Translations under genes and position numbers: made by a program
Assembly (NCBI GenBank): GCA_008360955.1
Contig: LUCM01008256.1
Coordinates: 310,001-374,000 of the forward strand
From: Fasciolopsis buskii
Lineage: Eukaryota; Platyhelminthes; Trematoda; Plagiorchiida; Fasciolidae
Direction: 5' to 3'
Length of the DNA stretch: 64,000 nt
In this document: positions 37,201 to 48,169 of the stretch, piece by piece
Layout of the letters: each line of letters starts with the position of its first letter
How positions within the stretch are numbered: position 1 is the first letter of the stretch
The notes under the pieces: generated by a model
What the model saw: only the letters and a program-made list of their open reading frames with translations
What the model was told of the DNA's origin: nothing
The model's database searches: none

Positions 37201-40200
37201 CAGAAACAGTGGAGAAAGCAAACTTGGACGAGGCGGTCGACGAGAACAAGAGTGGGCTCCCGATGTGCCGATCCATTTCCGCTGATTATCAGAGATAGGT
37301 ATTAAGTTCGCCAGCAACAGCCACAACGTCCATTAAGTGCAAACTTTGAGGTGATCGAGACATCCTGGTAGGGCTCATTTTTGGCCTTGGGAGAGCCATA
37401 TTCAATGAGCGCATACGCAGATACGATGAACAGTCAACGACTGTTCAGTCGGTTGTTATTGACAAGTACGGAAACGTTCGACCACACTGCACATATGGCT
37501 GTCTACTAAAATCCAATCTGTGGGCTCGGCTCATACGCTCAAAGAGATCCCAACGCAACCTGCCCGCTAGCGCTCAACCGGATCATCTTGCACGCGCAAA
37601 ATGAAACAAAAGAATAAGGTTGTACCCGGGCTGTATGGGGCGGAATCTTGTGTACGCTTTTTGGAGACGTAGCATGCACCTATTTTAAGAGTTTCAAGCC
37701 GTGGTTAGTTAGCTTGTTATTCCATTTGATTTAGCGTGCGAACACCGAAGGTAGCCAGGTGAAATAAACACTTGGGTTTAAGTACCGGATTCAGTGTAAT
37801 AGGGTCATCAGATAAATCTATTGAGCCGCAGTTTTTCGTGGTATTTTGGATACCCGCTCTACTGAAAGAACGCAAATTAGTGAAGTTCTCCGTATAAAAG
37901 TCGTTTTATGTGCTTGGGAGAGCCGTGATTCGTGGTTGCGCACGCCTCAGAAGGGGTTTTTCTTTGAGAACTCTTACCGCGGAGCCTTTGGCTCAAAACT
38001 GACGCGTAAAGCAGTATGGCATTTGACCCAGCACGGAAGGTCTGGACAAAAACATACTTATCGCAACCTTGTTCGATGCAATGGGCAGCGCGATACGGAT
38101 TACCCTTGCAAGAGAAAATTAAGGGACCCTAGCCCGAGCCTTTGACCGAATAGTCTGGTCCATCAGGCAGCAGGAGGATCTGAGAGTCACGTAACCTGCG
38201 GGGGGCCGGTAACTAATTACTCATGAAACGCTCTTCGGACTGGATTATACATCTTGGGTGCCATGTACACCACTCGTCCGCAGATGCCGGTGAGCACACG
38301 GCGTGTGCTCCGTACGCCGCCTGTGAATGGTTTGGAATCAGTTTAACGAACTTCCTTAGACTGATTACCAAAGACCAGTCAACCCAGTGTTCGGCGACGA
38401 GCATTTGCCCTCGTCCTCGCACTTTTGTGAAAAACCCGTCACGAGAACTTCCTAAACAGACTATATAAAACGCCGGTCATTTGGGAGCATTCCTTGAGGT
38501 GTTCAGGGCGAGTGGCCAACTCTGAGATTGAGAAACCCACTTCCGACCATGAAGAATCATCTGGAGGCGACGCAGATCAATTTGAAATTGGTATTGGGCT
38601 TCCAGAAGAATTGGAAATCATCTCACCCGTCAGGCTAATAAAGGCACAAGTCACCCGGTAAGGATGGCATCCCACCGGAGATCTTCAAGTCTTGTTTGCT
38701 AGCTTTGCTGAATCCACTGACTAAGCTGTTTCGTCGTATCTGGGACTGTGAAACTTTTCTCAAAAACTGAGCAACCTCTATTCTACTCCAGATACCAAAG
38801 GAGAGCGACAAGACAACACGCATTAGCCTCATCGATTTAGCAGTTAAGCTCCTTGCAACCGTTCTGCTAAACCGCCGCATTACTGTTCGGGACGCACGAC
38901 CATGCTCTACTCGGTGTGGCTTTCATCGAGGGAGAGGTTGTATTGGCTAAATCTTCACACTGCATCTGATTCTAGAACAGAAGTAGAAAGTTTAGCAACT
39001 TACCATGGTGTGCTTCATCGACTTCTGTTGACAGACAGCCACTCTTGAACATAGCTCGAAGAGAGGGGATGCCGAAAAGTACTTTGCACTACTGGTCAGC
39101 ACAGACATGTGTCCTCGCCTACGGCGAAGAATCTGCAGATTTGTCCTTTGACTCCAATGTTCGTTAGGATTGTGCACTCTAATCTATTTTATTCAACTGC
39201 GCTTTAAAGTGGATAATGCGTCGTGCCCTCAATAGCTTTCAAAAAATAGCACTTGCCCACGATTGTTGGGTCACTGATCTCGAGTTTGCCGATGACATCG
39301 TTGTTATGGGAGAGGAGCCTGCTGCCGTGCAGCCTGTCCTAGACCAGATCGCATGTGAAGCCTTGAATGTAAAGCTGGAGGTAAACACAACAAAAACGAA
39401 GTTCTTCACAATTTCACACGACCCATCACCTTGTGTCCATGTCAGTGGAAACACTTTGGAACAGGTACTTCGCTTCAGGTACCCTGGGCTTTATTGTCCA
39501 AGCGAGCGGCCGGGCCAGAGACGAGATTAAGATTCACGTGAATCGTGCCAGGAGATCTTTCCTATCACTTCTCAGAGCACTACAGTCTCGAAACAAAATG
39601 AGTCTTCGAACTAGGCTGCGCATCTGCCATTCTGTTGTCCGCCCAGTCCTTACGTACGCATGCGAAACCTGGCCCCTGAAATTAGACAATACAAAGCTGC
39701 ACTGTCTTACCTATTGCTTCCCTCATATTTACTAAGTGATTTGACTCAACTAAGTGTGAATGACCAGCATCGGTGATTTATTTGGTTGCCCCATTGTTCA
39801 GCCTGGTCAGATGATGTTTGCTTGAGGCTAGCCGGCATGTACATTTCCACGAGGGCTGGCGAGCGAGTATTTTTTGCCACATAACCTCTGAGCACAGTGG
39901 AATGAGCATGCCTCATACCCGTCCGGGCTCAAAATATGGGGGAAAAGTTGGTAACCGTAATCCTAAAACTCGAAATTCCACAGATCCATGTAAATTTCCA
40001 ACTAGTCCGAGGGCGGTGACGAGCTGGGTGGCAGTGAATCGAGATATGCCACCAAAGTTTCACAGAAAACGCTACTGCTGGGTTTATCATTTTATCCTTT
40101 AGTCATGATTTAGATGTGAAGTGAACTTGGAATTTTGCAGCTTTGAAGGTCTTGTCGCTAATGCCCGATGAGTGGTGGTTTTGATATCTGTTGTGGTGTC

Positions 40201-41207
40201 TTTTAAAGTAGAAATTTCTCATGAACACTCAGTTTCGGAGTCTTTCGTTATCTCATGGTCTTATCAGTCAAGCGTTTGGGATAACCGCTTAGTTAGAAAA
40301 CATTTCGCGGAGATTCCGATTCTTCTGAATTATCACGTGTTTATACACACTCCGGACCCTAATGACCAAAGAACAGAGTAAGCTTCGTTTTAGTTGGGAC
40401 AAAACTGTTGGACGGAGCTACCGATCCGACGACTCGGAAATACATAAAAAAAGGACTTTTCATATATACTTTCTTTTCCACTGTAAACCGAACCCTTCGA
40501 CGGGCGACTGTAGAAGTTGTGTCGATGTCCGCAGCTGTATCATAGTATATAATCAATATTATTTTTGTAGAACATTGATTATCTGATACACAACTCTCAC
40601 TCGTTGTTTTTGAATTTAGCTAATGAAAGGTCGGCGAATACCACGGGTGGTCCCTTTATTAATCTATTTTTGATCATTTATTTTTCCGTTATGTTTCAAT
40701 AAGACATTATGCGTACTTAGAGAAGCTGCTTTGGTTTATCTACAGACGAATGTAGTCAGGTTATTAGTCCTCATTAACGGAAAAGTTAACTAACACTAAA
40801 GCACTCCTTTCACAGTATCCAAAAAATGGAAACTGTCTTGTTAGCTGTTTTTGAAATCGACAGTCTTATGGATCCCGAAAAACCAGCTAACCATCAGTAT
40901 GATATAGTAGTAAGGCTGAAAAATTGGCCTGCACCCATTGTGGCGTGTACAGTCTACCAAAATAAATGAGTGTTGGTTGTATATCTCCTACTTCCAAGTC
41001 CTCCATGGAATAATAATCGGTCTCAGCAACTCCGCTCCTCAAAGTACTAATTTCGTGTACCAATTTAACAGGAACGCTCTAGTTACACCATAACTGTCAC
41101 GATCAGTATCATCCCTTCTCTAGGAGGAAGAAAAACGTAGACAAGCGGAACTGGATCGTATATTGGAAGAAAATAACCGAAAGCTGATGGAAGCTCGTAT
41201 GAAAGAG
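25234..41207 (+). CDS. ARGLU1: ARGLU1, arginine and glutamate-rich protein 1 (spliced, 3' end not found)
   Basis: This is the homologue of ARGLU1, a nuclear protein known in animals to work with Mediator and in splicing regulation. Four exons (25234-25418, 25453-25596, 33403-33628, 41124-41207) join in frame to 639 bases, 213 codons. Residues 1 to about 85 are an RS-rich domain that begins MGRSRSPSSPE and has many RS, SR and KD/RD pairs. From about residue 85 the protein is a charged Glu/Arg coiled coil. Exon 4 encodes ILEENNRK, the signature of the family's C-terminal half. The human protein is about 273 residues, so roughly 50-60 C-terminal residues are missing. I searched by eye to 59.5 kb and did not find them. 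Phases agree at every junction (2/2, 2/2, 0/0). Introns are 34, 7806 and 7495 bases, and the two long ones carry retrotransposons. The start is the first ATG after a good acceptor (AG at 25221-25222). The family call is strong. The missing 3' end may be an exon I failed to see, or real loss. Confidence 0.88.
25453..25596 (+). CDS. ARGLU1: ARGLU1 coding exon 2
   Basis: It follows a 34-base intron (25419-25452, GT...AG). The nearer AG at 25444-25445 would give a 27-base intron but leads straight into a stop codon, so 25452 is the acceptor. The exon encodes HRSSSASSYDSEAERR and then the start of the Glu/Arg coiled coil (KEIDRKIEEARKREEAEK). It ends at 25596 in phase 2, before the donor GTGAGA. 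Confidence 0.85.
27300..28567 (+). mobile_element. RTE-like LINE remnant, RT domain, interrupted by a SINE-like repeat
   Basis: In order on +: SLIPIATKLLAFINLRKLNN (27490-27540); a SINE-like insertion (27610-27765); GRGWLDQILIL near 27840; AFDSIDMSAL at about 27925; then the frame at 27941-28267 with ERYISV, RAYGHLTPL, SSGVRQGC..SP and LEYSGDIAG, where the catalytic YADD box reads YSGD. After a frame change come CFAPSKC (about 28305) and NSLKYLGC (28390). The product is the RTE reverse transcriptase. Both aspartate context and frame are damaged. Confidence 0.8.
27610..27765 (+). repeat. SINE-like repeat E, copy 1 (inside an RTE)
   Basis: Blocks shared with four other copies: 'cca(c/t)tagggcc', 'ggc/ggcaac..', 'acttggagt(g/t)gcac', 'agatcagatgtgGTAA.gagc' and a final 'accatctacc'. 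It separates two halves of an RT coding region. Confidence 0.65.
28600..31690 (-). mobile_element. near-complete decayed RTE-type LINE
   Basis: Minus-strand order from 31690 down: apurinic-type endonuclease (HTSGDESAQ; GIALSEKAEAALLD; RKDSSVKRNLFISAY; at 31270 DIVVVACGFNAQVG, where the family has GDFNA, so the catalytic Asp is lost); linker (30991-30620); RT (HPTEVEVQSNIRLLKRGKAA, PVFKKGTRSDCNNYRGINLI, REQQTGFRSGGS, then SGVRQ; YADD reads YADN at 29632-29621); C-terminal domain (CFALLKFKVLLQEW, RAAYARLKHLWRRSDI, LSRLHWFGHV). The 3' region ends near 28603. Several frameshifts and stops make it inactive. It lies antisense in ARGLU1 intron 2. Confidence 0.85.
33403..33628 (+). CDS. ARGLU1: ARGLU1 coding exon 3 (coiled coil)
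   Basis: The acceptor AG at 33401-33402 supplies the single base that completes the Arg codon split at the end of exon 2, and the frame then runs to the donor GTGGGT at 33629. The product is almost entirely Glu, Arg, Ala, Leu and Lys, with heptad-like spacing, and includes KLDEIEREYQRKLEEEKR. This matches the central helix of ARGLU1, where the human protein has a very similar DEIERE stretch. Confidence 0.85.
34198..34251. repeat. (TA)n microsatellite
   Basis: An almost pure TA run, with one interruption near 34240. Confidence 0.95.
35860..36077 (+). repeat. SINE-like repeat E, copy 2, joined to a reverse-strand tRNA-like segment
   Basis: 35871-36007 carries the family blocks 'ccactagggccc', 'gtgaccc(c)gaaacttggagtggcac' (in two parts) and 'attgccgtctatcacc'. 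Directly after it, 36008-36077 on the minus strand has a perfect box B (GGTTCGAATCC, 36028-36018) and a box A (TGGTCAAGTGG, 36068-36058) about 40 bases apart. Acceptor and T stems do not pair well, so this is a tRNA-derived relic, not a working tRNA. Confidence 0.6.
36400..37570 (-). mobile_element. RTE-like LINE remnant, endonuclease domain
   Basis: Minus-strand fragments match the endonuclease of the 28.6-31.7 kb element: GISLSV, then WILVDSHMCSV (37560-37490); WTLWLLLANL (near 37330); and in another frame DSIADCPPF followed by TTYMDSDYDLV (37100-37050), equal to the DCRSFWTTY..SDHALV part of the family. Stops and frame changes are frequent. The lower limit is uncertain. Confidence 0.6.
38550..39740 (+). 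mobile_element. RTE-like LINE remnant, RT domain
   Basis: On +: GKDGIPPEIFKSCLLALLNP (38655-38720), ISLIDLAVKLLATVLLNRRI (38820-38880), CFIDF (39013), then the frame at 39216-39530 with an intact-looking catalytic box FADDIVVMGEE near 39287-39320 and VNTTKTKFFT. After a frame change, 39500-39690 gives GRARDEIKIHVNRARRSFLS and SVVRPVLTYACETWPLK. The element is truncated before the C-terminal domain. It lies sense-oriented in ARGLU1 intron 3. Confidence 0.8.
41124..41207 (+). CDS. ARGLU1: ARGLU1 coding exon 4
   Basis: This 84-base, phase 0 exon lies between an acceptor (TTCTCTAG, ending 41123) and a donor (GTAAGG at 41208). It encodes EEEKRRQAEL followed by DRILEENNRKLMEARMKE, the most diagnostic segment of the family. 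The phase agrees with the end of exon 3, so the long intron between them is supported despite its repeat content. Confidence 0.87.
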
Positions 41208-44200
41208 GTAAGGCAATTTGTGTCGCCCGCTGGTTCCTACCCTTTTCCAAAAGGTATGCATTACTGTTATCTGTTCGTATATATGTTCTTCGCTTTACAA
41301 GATATCAGTGATACTAATGATGCGATGGAATTACTTCTAGTTGACTGAAGCCCTCAACAGCCCAGTCAGATTCGTGTTTTCTTCTGATGTCTACACAAAT
41401 TACCCGCGCTGGTTGTCACCAAGAAAGTCGTCCTACTTTCCTTACTTGGAAACTGCGCGGTCTCGAAATCGTTCGACAAAAAATGGATACCAGTTTGTTC
41501 ACAGTTGCTCCAACGAAAGTCGTCCATACCCTTACGTGTCGAGCATGTTAGAGTGACTGTATAGTATCGGGCAGACGTGCACCAGTGATGTCGAAGCCGA
41601 CCACGTGCTTCAGGGAAAAATTTCCTGTTAACCTTGTTGTAAAGTAAACTGCAACAAATGGTGAGGATAACCGGTTCCATAGTGTGAGCTGAACAGGAAA
41701 AGCTGACTAAGAAAGCGGTGATGATTACATCGAGGTTTTACTGCGACTTATGGAGGCTGCCTTGCCAACAAACAAGTTCTGTATGGTTGGACTAAAGGTA
41801 GCGTGATTGCGATCTGGGAAGGATTCTAGATCTACTCGCAGTGTGACTCTGGCCACTTTATAAGATAGTCAATGTATCTAAAATCAGTGCTGCTCGTTGC
41901 ATTTAATTGCGGTTAGTTATTACTCGCCATTCTTTCAATTAACCCACACCGCAGTACGCAGATGAAGACCGCTTTTTGGTTATTGCAGCCACATTAGTGC
42001 TAATATTTCTGTTCGCAATTTTGTTCTTAATGATTGATGCCTGATTTTAGTTTTAGTTGATTGGAACCGTTTTCTTATTGTTTTGAAGGGAAATTCGCTG
42101 CAGCCCCTCTTCACGGCCACCGGTTGACACGTATAACATGGAGAACTCAGTTTCATTTTGTAAATATGTACTTTTGCTCTTTCCTACTCTGCGTCCTCGT
42201 CGAATACCAAACAAAACAGTTCATCGAAAGATTCTCTGTTCTTTAATCGCTTACTCGTGGATGGGGCGTTGCCCACGACCCGCTTTTGTGTGTTTGTATC
42301 ACCATCCTGAAAAACAAAAGCAAGGTAAAATGAGGCCATCATACAAGTGTAACTTCTGGGTATGGGTAATTTGAGCGAATTGGCTTGAAGTGTTCCGAGC
42401 GTATACGGTTGTGACCTCGTTACAAGGAGACAAAAATGCTAGCTGATGAGACGAACGCTGTCTATCATTGAATTAAATCGGTTGTGCATCACTTAAAACT
42501 AAACTGAACGTCTGGTATTAAACGGGGCACTTAGTAACGGCTGGTCTTTCTATACCTGCTACGTGAATGGAGTGGAAAATGCATGTCATAAGGCTATGGT
42601 TTCTTACTGTCAACCTAAAGCCCGGGTCGTGGGGTCTAGTTGGTGAGATGTGGTAACGAGCCGGGCTACGGCTGATTGCCTTGCTGTGCACAACTTACTG
42701 TATAGTTTGTTATAGGGGTATCTTTACAGCACGTTTTCACTTATTCGTGAGTTTGTTGTTGAGGTCACGTGGATCGACATGTGCATTAAGCAGACCAACA
42801 ATGACAGTTAATTCAGCAGGCGGAAAATCGATGTATAAGTATAATTCAAATGATCGTTTCTGAACTACCGTCCAAGCTGGATTTCCCATTAGTGACTATT
42901 TCTAACTATGCTTATCCAGGTAATATGACTAGGTTTACCGCGCTTTATGCACGGATCCCTGCTCACTTATCATGAAACTATTGGGCGCTTTGGCGAGCGT
43001 GACTAAACCGTGTTACCATATGTTGACTAGATTGCCTATGAAATGAGAAGACCGTTGCTGTGAAATTGTCCCCACTTCCGCTCTACTCCATGTGCTTACC
43101 AAACCCGCCGTTCAGTCGATGGCAAGTGTTCGGCCCTAGACGTTATATCCTTAACAAATTCCGTGGTGTTGGGGTGTAGCCCAAGTTGATTTCTCATCAG
43201 CCATGCTCATCAATTGCTTCATTTCGACCATAACGGTTTAAAAGGTGAACAGCTATTTCTCTTGATTGTGGGTTTAATTAATGTATGCCTTTCCACCTAT
43301 TTTCGATGACTACAACTTAGTGGATTATGGTACTTGATATGTATGTCACTCAACGTTAGAAGTATAAATTTGAGATGAACTGACTGAAAAAGGTCGGCTT
43401 TGGGGGTTCGCCAGAAACGAAATCAAAATCGCCTTGTTGCTCGTAATCACGAGCGAAACTCACCATGTATTGTCGCAGTTGATTTGCTATCTTTTCTTCA
43501 ACTTCGCGGCCGACAACTCTCTGTAATATTTGGCATTAAAAGGCACATCACAAAACTCCAGCTACCGCTCTCTGAGATTATGTCAAACAGCAAGCAAGCT
43601 AGTTTTCAAAGTTAAACTGCGCAAATACATCACTCCCTGTATTTGTTCCAGTTCACCGATATTGGCTCCAAAAACCGCACACCAGAATTGAGTGCTCTTG
43701 GGTGATGCGCATTCCAAGCGGTTAAAAGACCTTTTAAAATGAAGTTCACCTTACTATGGGCAGCCTAAAAGTTTTATCACATCTTTGGTCATAGGCAGAG
43801 GAAAAGGTTGGAAATAATGACCTTTTAGAAGTAGATATTTTGACTGCAAGCTCACAAATGGCCGCAGCATATGGTTGGTCCTTATTACGTTTTCAGCTAT
43901 CCGGTAGACGCAATTTGCGAGCCTTGCACAGTTCTGTTTGACTGGACTTGTTTTTGTGTTAATGGATTCAGTTTGCCTCTGTAATAGATGCATCGTACAG
44001 CTGTTTCGCTCATGTTAGTAACCACCAGCAGTGCATATCCATCGCGACGAACGGTTGCGAGTCAAATGGGTTAACTGGATTGGTTCTGTCCTTCGACAAA
44101 TTGTTGAGAATCAACCCAATAGCGAGATTTTCGGCTTATGATAGTCAGTCCTGGGTTAGTGTTCCAGTCCCGGCGCGATGGTATCCACTATTGATGATTC

Positions 44201-47200
44201 ACAACAACTACAAAACGGCTCTACGGTTTTATCTTTGTGATTTGGGGATGGATTCTACGAGAATCTGGCTGTCGATTATAGATCCGAATACGTTCCAATA
44301 GCCGGTGCGATGGACCTGTGCTGCTAACTGTCCTTGGTCGACCGAAATTTCTGTCCCCAACGTCGTTAATTTTGCTTTAGGGAGGTCACTGTGGATCGAT
44401 ATTCATCGGTAGGGACAATATTCTGTGTGATGCAAATACGAACACTAAAATGGCATGTTAATCTGGTTGGCGTTTGAGCTAACTTTCCTATTTGGTTAGC
44501 CGGATCTGTTTGTGATGAACAGCTTCACTGTAGGTGTGCTAACAAAGGAATAATCGTTTACCCAAGTTAACTGAGGTTCGTTCATTTGACGGCTATGGAG
44601 CAAGATACATTTGTTTGTTTCAATTACCGTCTGTGCAAAATTTGTGTGAGATTTTCATGGCGGGCGGTCTTTTCTGGACCAACCAGGTTTGGTTTTTCAA
44701 GCTGGGATGATACCCTTTTGAACGGCTGGAGTATTCCGCATTGTTTGGAATAGTCCGCACTCAAGAAATATCAATCAACCATAACCGCAGCAGTACTTCC
44801 CACAATTCGAAACAATTAACGTGCTTAGAATCAATGGTTATAGAATGACTGCAGAGTGACTATGGAGCTTTGATATAATACTCTTGAGCTACGGACTGTG
44901 CTGTGAATACCGTATTTGTTTCCCTTAAAGCTCACCTTCGTCAGTTTCTGTACGGTAGACCGAAGTTCTTCCGTAGTCGAATTCTTATAAATAGATGTTA
45001 TGGATCGGGCTGCAGCAGTAATTATCTTTTCCTTCTAACGGTATGATAAGAGCACTTGCTGCTTTACCATCTCTGAGGTTTCCATCTTGAACAACTTCCT
45101 CAATTAGAATAATTCTTGGATGACTGAGCACAAGCGTGGGTCCTGCTGACAGAAACAGACAAATTTCACTGTTTAGCACTGAAAGTGAACGTGACAGTTG
45201 CGTACATTTTAAGCAGCTGCTTTAAATGCTAGACTATGGTAAACGAACAGAAATTGGAAAGTTGGGCGACAGTCGCAATCGCACACAGGGTTGCTTCGGT
45301 CCGGATCGTTACCACACCTAACCTAATAAGGCCTTATGCGTTTTTACCGCACTCTAGAATACAAGGTCACGGTTGCGCGCCCTCCGCCTTTTTGTTTAGT
45401 GGACTCTAGTGGCTGTGGGGCACACTCCTTCCAGCGCTCACGCGTGAAACATGTGTCAAAAGGTATCACGAGACTTGAGGTGGTTAGGCCGAAAATGTAT
45501 CAAGAACGGTGCTTCTATCTAATGCGGTAAGGCTGATAAGATTCGGCATGATGCGTGGTTTTCTATCTGTATTGGGCCTGTGATGAGGAGAATCTAGGCC
45601 CGGAAAAGCAGATGTTTCACAAGATGATTTAGGAAACTAAATCTTATAAGTCGTTTAGAACACTTTGTTGTCTTGCCTCAAGGATGGAAATCAGACTCAG
45701 CAAACGTGCGATGCACAAATGGGAACCATCTCCGAATAAGGAGAATGGATTTCCGTGGCTATACGCTAGTTCTAAAAAGTGAAATCCCTTTGGAAATCGG
45801 TTGCGCGTCTTAACAGTGATAAACAGTGAGTAACTGCGGGATGAAGTCAAGGTTGCTGGCGCAATAACGGGGTGCGTAACACGGCCTAAACAAGTGTTGG
45901 TGGCAATTTCGTCGACAGAAATGGTCGGAGTGACAGTCATTTACCGAGTTAATGAGTTAACATCCAGCTTAATAATGACACTGCTTCGTGTCCACTCATA
46001 GTCATGATAGCAGACGCCTTCAAACATGGCATTGAAGCATTGCCAGGTGGCTTACAAAAGCACTGCCTAACGCCTCCCAAATACCAACAAAAGCTGAAAG
46101 GCACTGCAGTCAAACGGAAGACAGCGTTGGTTCTAGTGTTCGAAGTTAATTCCATAAGATGCCTCATGGTAGAAGTTTTACGCTGTGCACTGGTCACAAA
46201 CCACCGGTAGTAAAAAAAGATTTCCGTTCACGCCTTAAATCGTTCTCAGCGGTGGGCAATTGCACTAAGTCGGTACGATTATGTAGTCAGGTAGGTCTGT
46301 ACAGACAGTGTTGAACAAGCTGGCGTGCTGTCTCTGTTGATAAAACGAATGTTTATTAGTCAGTCTGACGAGGATGCGGTCATGCCGTCAGTCAAAACAG
46401 ACTCTCCGAAAAGTTTCGGAAATCATCAGCATGACAGATTGAAATCGAGTTAGGCCATGAGCTCTGATGCATAATTCACTTTCCAAAAACTGTGGGTTCA
46501 AAATATTGCCGACTATCTTTATTGAAGAAAATATGCTCTTACGACAGTTGACGACTGACTCGTTTTCTGGAAGCACATTAATCCGAAAACCTGCGACTTA
46601 TTACTAGAACAGCTACCTAATGGCCCTCTGGGTATAGTCATAGTAAAGCATTAGCTGGAACCTCTGACCACTGATCCGGTATTGGGACGCACACTGAAAA
46701 GAACGTGAAAAGTTCCAAGGAATGTTTTCTTGCGAAAATGCCTACCAAGGTTTCTCGGAGCACTTGGCCTGAACAATTAATACCATGTAAGGGTTTCCAT
46801 GTCGACGTCGTAGGTCCAACGAATCAAAACTATCCCACCTAAATAGTTGGCATTTAGTTAAAGTAGCCAGAAATATTTTCGACGAAAACTGTTATTTTTT
46901 CCAGTACCATTGCCATCTTGAAATAGCTATTCGCACATTTTGAGATTCCTGAAACCCAGGATACAGATGGTGGTACTTGGTTCATTTTCGTCATGTTCAT
47001 TGGTTTTTACCGATCGGTAGGAACTTGATGTATAGAAAGCTCAGGTTATCACTCGCAGTCAAATGGTCGAGAAAAATGCTTCGTGAGCACTGAAAAAGCA
47101 CCAAAAATCCTCACGCACAAAGAAACATTAAAAGTGATTGACAGGTTTTTGATAGCCCATCATTGAACTCTTAATACAGGCACCGTCAACAATGCATCAA

Positions 47201-47660
47201 CAACACAAGTGTTTTTTGGGAGACATGTGAATATATAAAGATGCCACTCACTTCATAATCACATCATACGGCAGAACTCCTCAACAAACATCGCCGCGCA
47301 AAACTGTGCTTTTAACTAAGGTGAATAAGTTCCGTCTACGACTGAGTGGATATCGGGAGTGATTATTGACTGGTTAGGTAATCAAACGACATGTCAATCA
47401 CATCAGAGGGCGCTGCAACGCAGGGATAAAGTGTCCGAATAAGATGAATGAAGTAAAGCCCACTAGGCATACTTTTGGACACCACCACTTCCACTGGCGG
47501 AGAAGAACATATCATTTGGGCAGCCAAGTTTAACCGGTATACATGAGTCGAGATATTTAGTTTTTACAGAACCCTGTTGAAAAACCTTCATATGAAAAAC
47601 AATGAACCGATTGCTCTTTGTGGGAGAAGGTGTACGGATGGTAGATTTATTAACCGTGAG
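41208..47660. other. unrecognised sequence downstream of ARGLU1 exon 4
   Basis: I searched this stretch for the last ARGLU1 exon (a Glu/Arg/Gln-rich segment, then a Lys-rich tail with Leu-Ser-Phe) and did not find it. Apart from the short repeat E piece at 42640-42690, no gene, RNA or element is recognisable. The frames are short and stop-broken. Confidence 0.5.
42640..42690 (+). repeat. SINE-like repeat E, copy 3 (3' part only)
   Basis: 'gagatgtggtaacgagc' and 'ggctgattgcc' match the 3' half of the other copies. Confidence 0.5.
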
Positions 47661-47661
47661 T

Positions 47662-47926
47662 TTTTCATAGCACTAACTGAATTGTCCCTAAATCTGTGTG
47701 ACTAGCACTTATCGGCATGTGAGAAATTCGCTCACAAAATTCTTTCAGGTTCCACGCATCTTTTGCACAACGTTCTTTTAAAGTGCCGCTCGTATTTCAA
47801 CACGATCCGCTTTTCGTTCCATACCCTCTAGAATCAATATCTATAGGAGCTCTACTGCCCCATATTTAGCATGCATTTTGACAAACCGTGACGGTCTTTT
47901 AACCGAATTCCTGAGCAACCTATCAT
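47662..47926 (+). repeat. dispersed repeat C, copy 1
   Basis: It matches 62022-62273 in the same orientation, with high identity by eye and a few small indels. Both copies begin at 'tttcatagcactaactgaat' and end at 'ctgagcaa..tatcat'. The second copy keeps an open frame of 85 codons and this one does not. The type is unknown. Confidence 0.8.
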
Positions 47927-48029
47927 GTTATTAAGAGTGGCAATTAAGGATATTGAAGCAAGACCAGAATACTGCTCGGAGATGCTTCCTAGATGCTCCG
48001 CGCGTAAGTGTACTGGAAGATGCATGTCT

Positions 48030-48165
48030 CGGCCACTAGGGCCCGCTACACAGGAGAGGACTGGCAATCGTGACCCTGAAATCGGCAGTGGCGTTGAAGC
48101 ACAGTGTCCCACCAGATCAGATGTGATAATCAGCTGGGCAACAGCGAGTTGTCAACTATCACTAG
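48030..48165 (+). repeat. SINE-like repeat E, copy 4
   Basis: Contains 'ggccactagggcccgc', 'gactggcaatcgtgaccctg', 'cagatcagatgtgataatc' and 'gttgtcaactatcac' in family order. It starts about 105 bases after repeat C copy 1. Confidence 0.65.
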
Positions 48166-48169
48166 AGTA

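Larger units (their letters stand above)
33629..41123 (+). other. ARGLU1 intron 3 (7.5 kb, carries repeats and RTE remains)
   Basis: Donor GTGGGT, acceptor TTCTCTAG, phase 0. It contains the TA microsatellite, SINE-like repeat E copy 2 and two RTE fragments. The stretches 34.3-35.8 and 39.75-41.1 kb show nothing I recognise. Confidence 0.75.

Noticed and set aside
42437..42460. CTGATGAG followed by CGAA, resembling a hammerhead ribozyme core as found in schistosome SINEs
   Set aside because: There is no room for stem II between the two motifs and no flanking stem I/III pairing. Other CTGATGAG occurrences (for example near 58071) lack the GAAA part.
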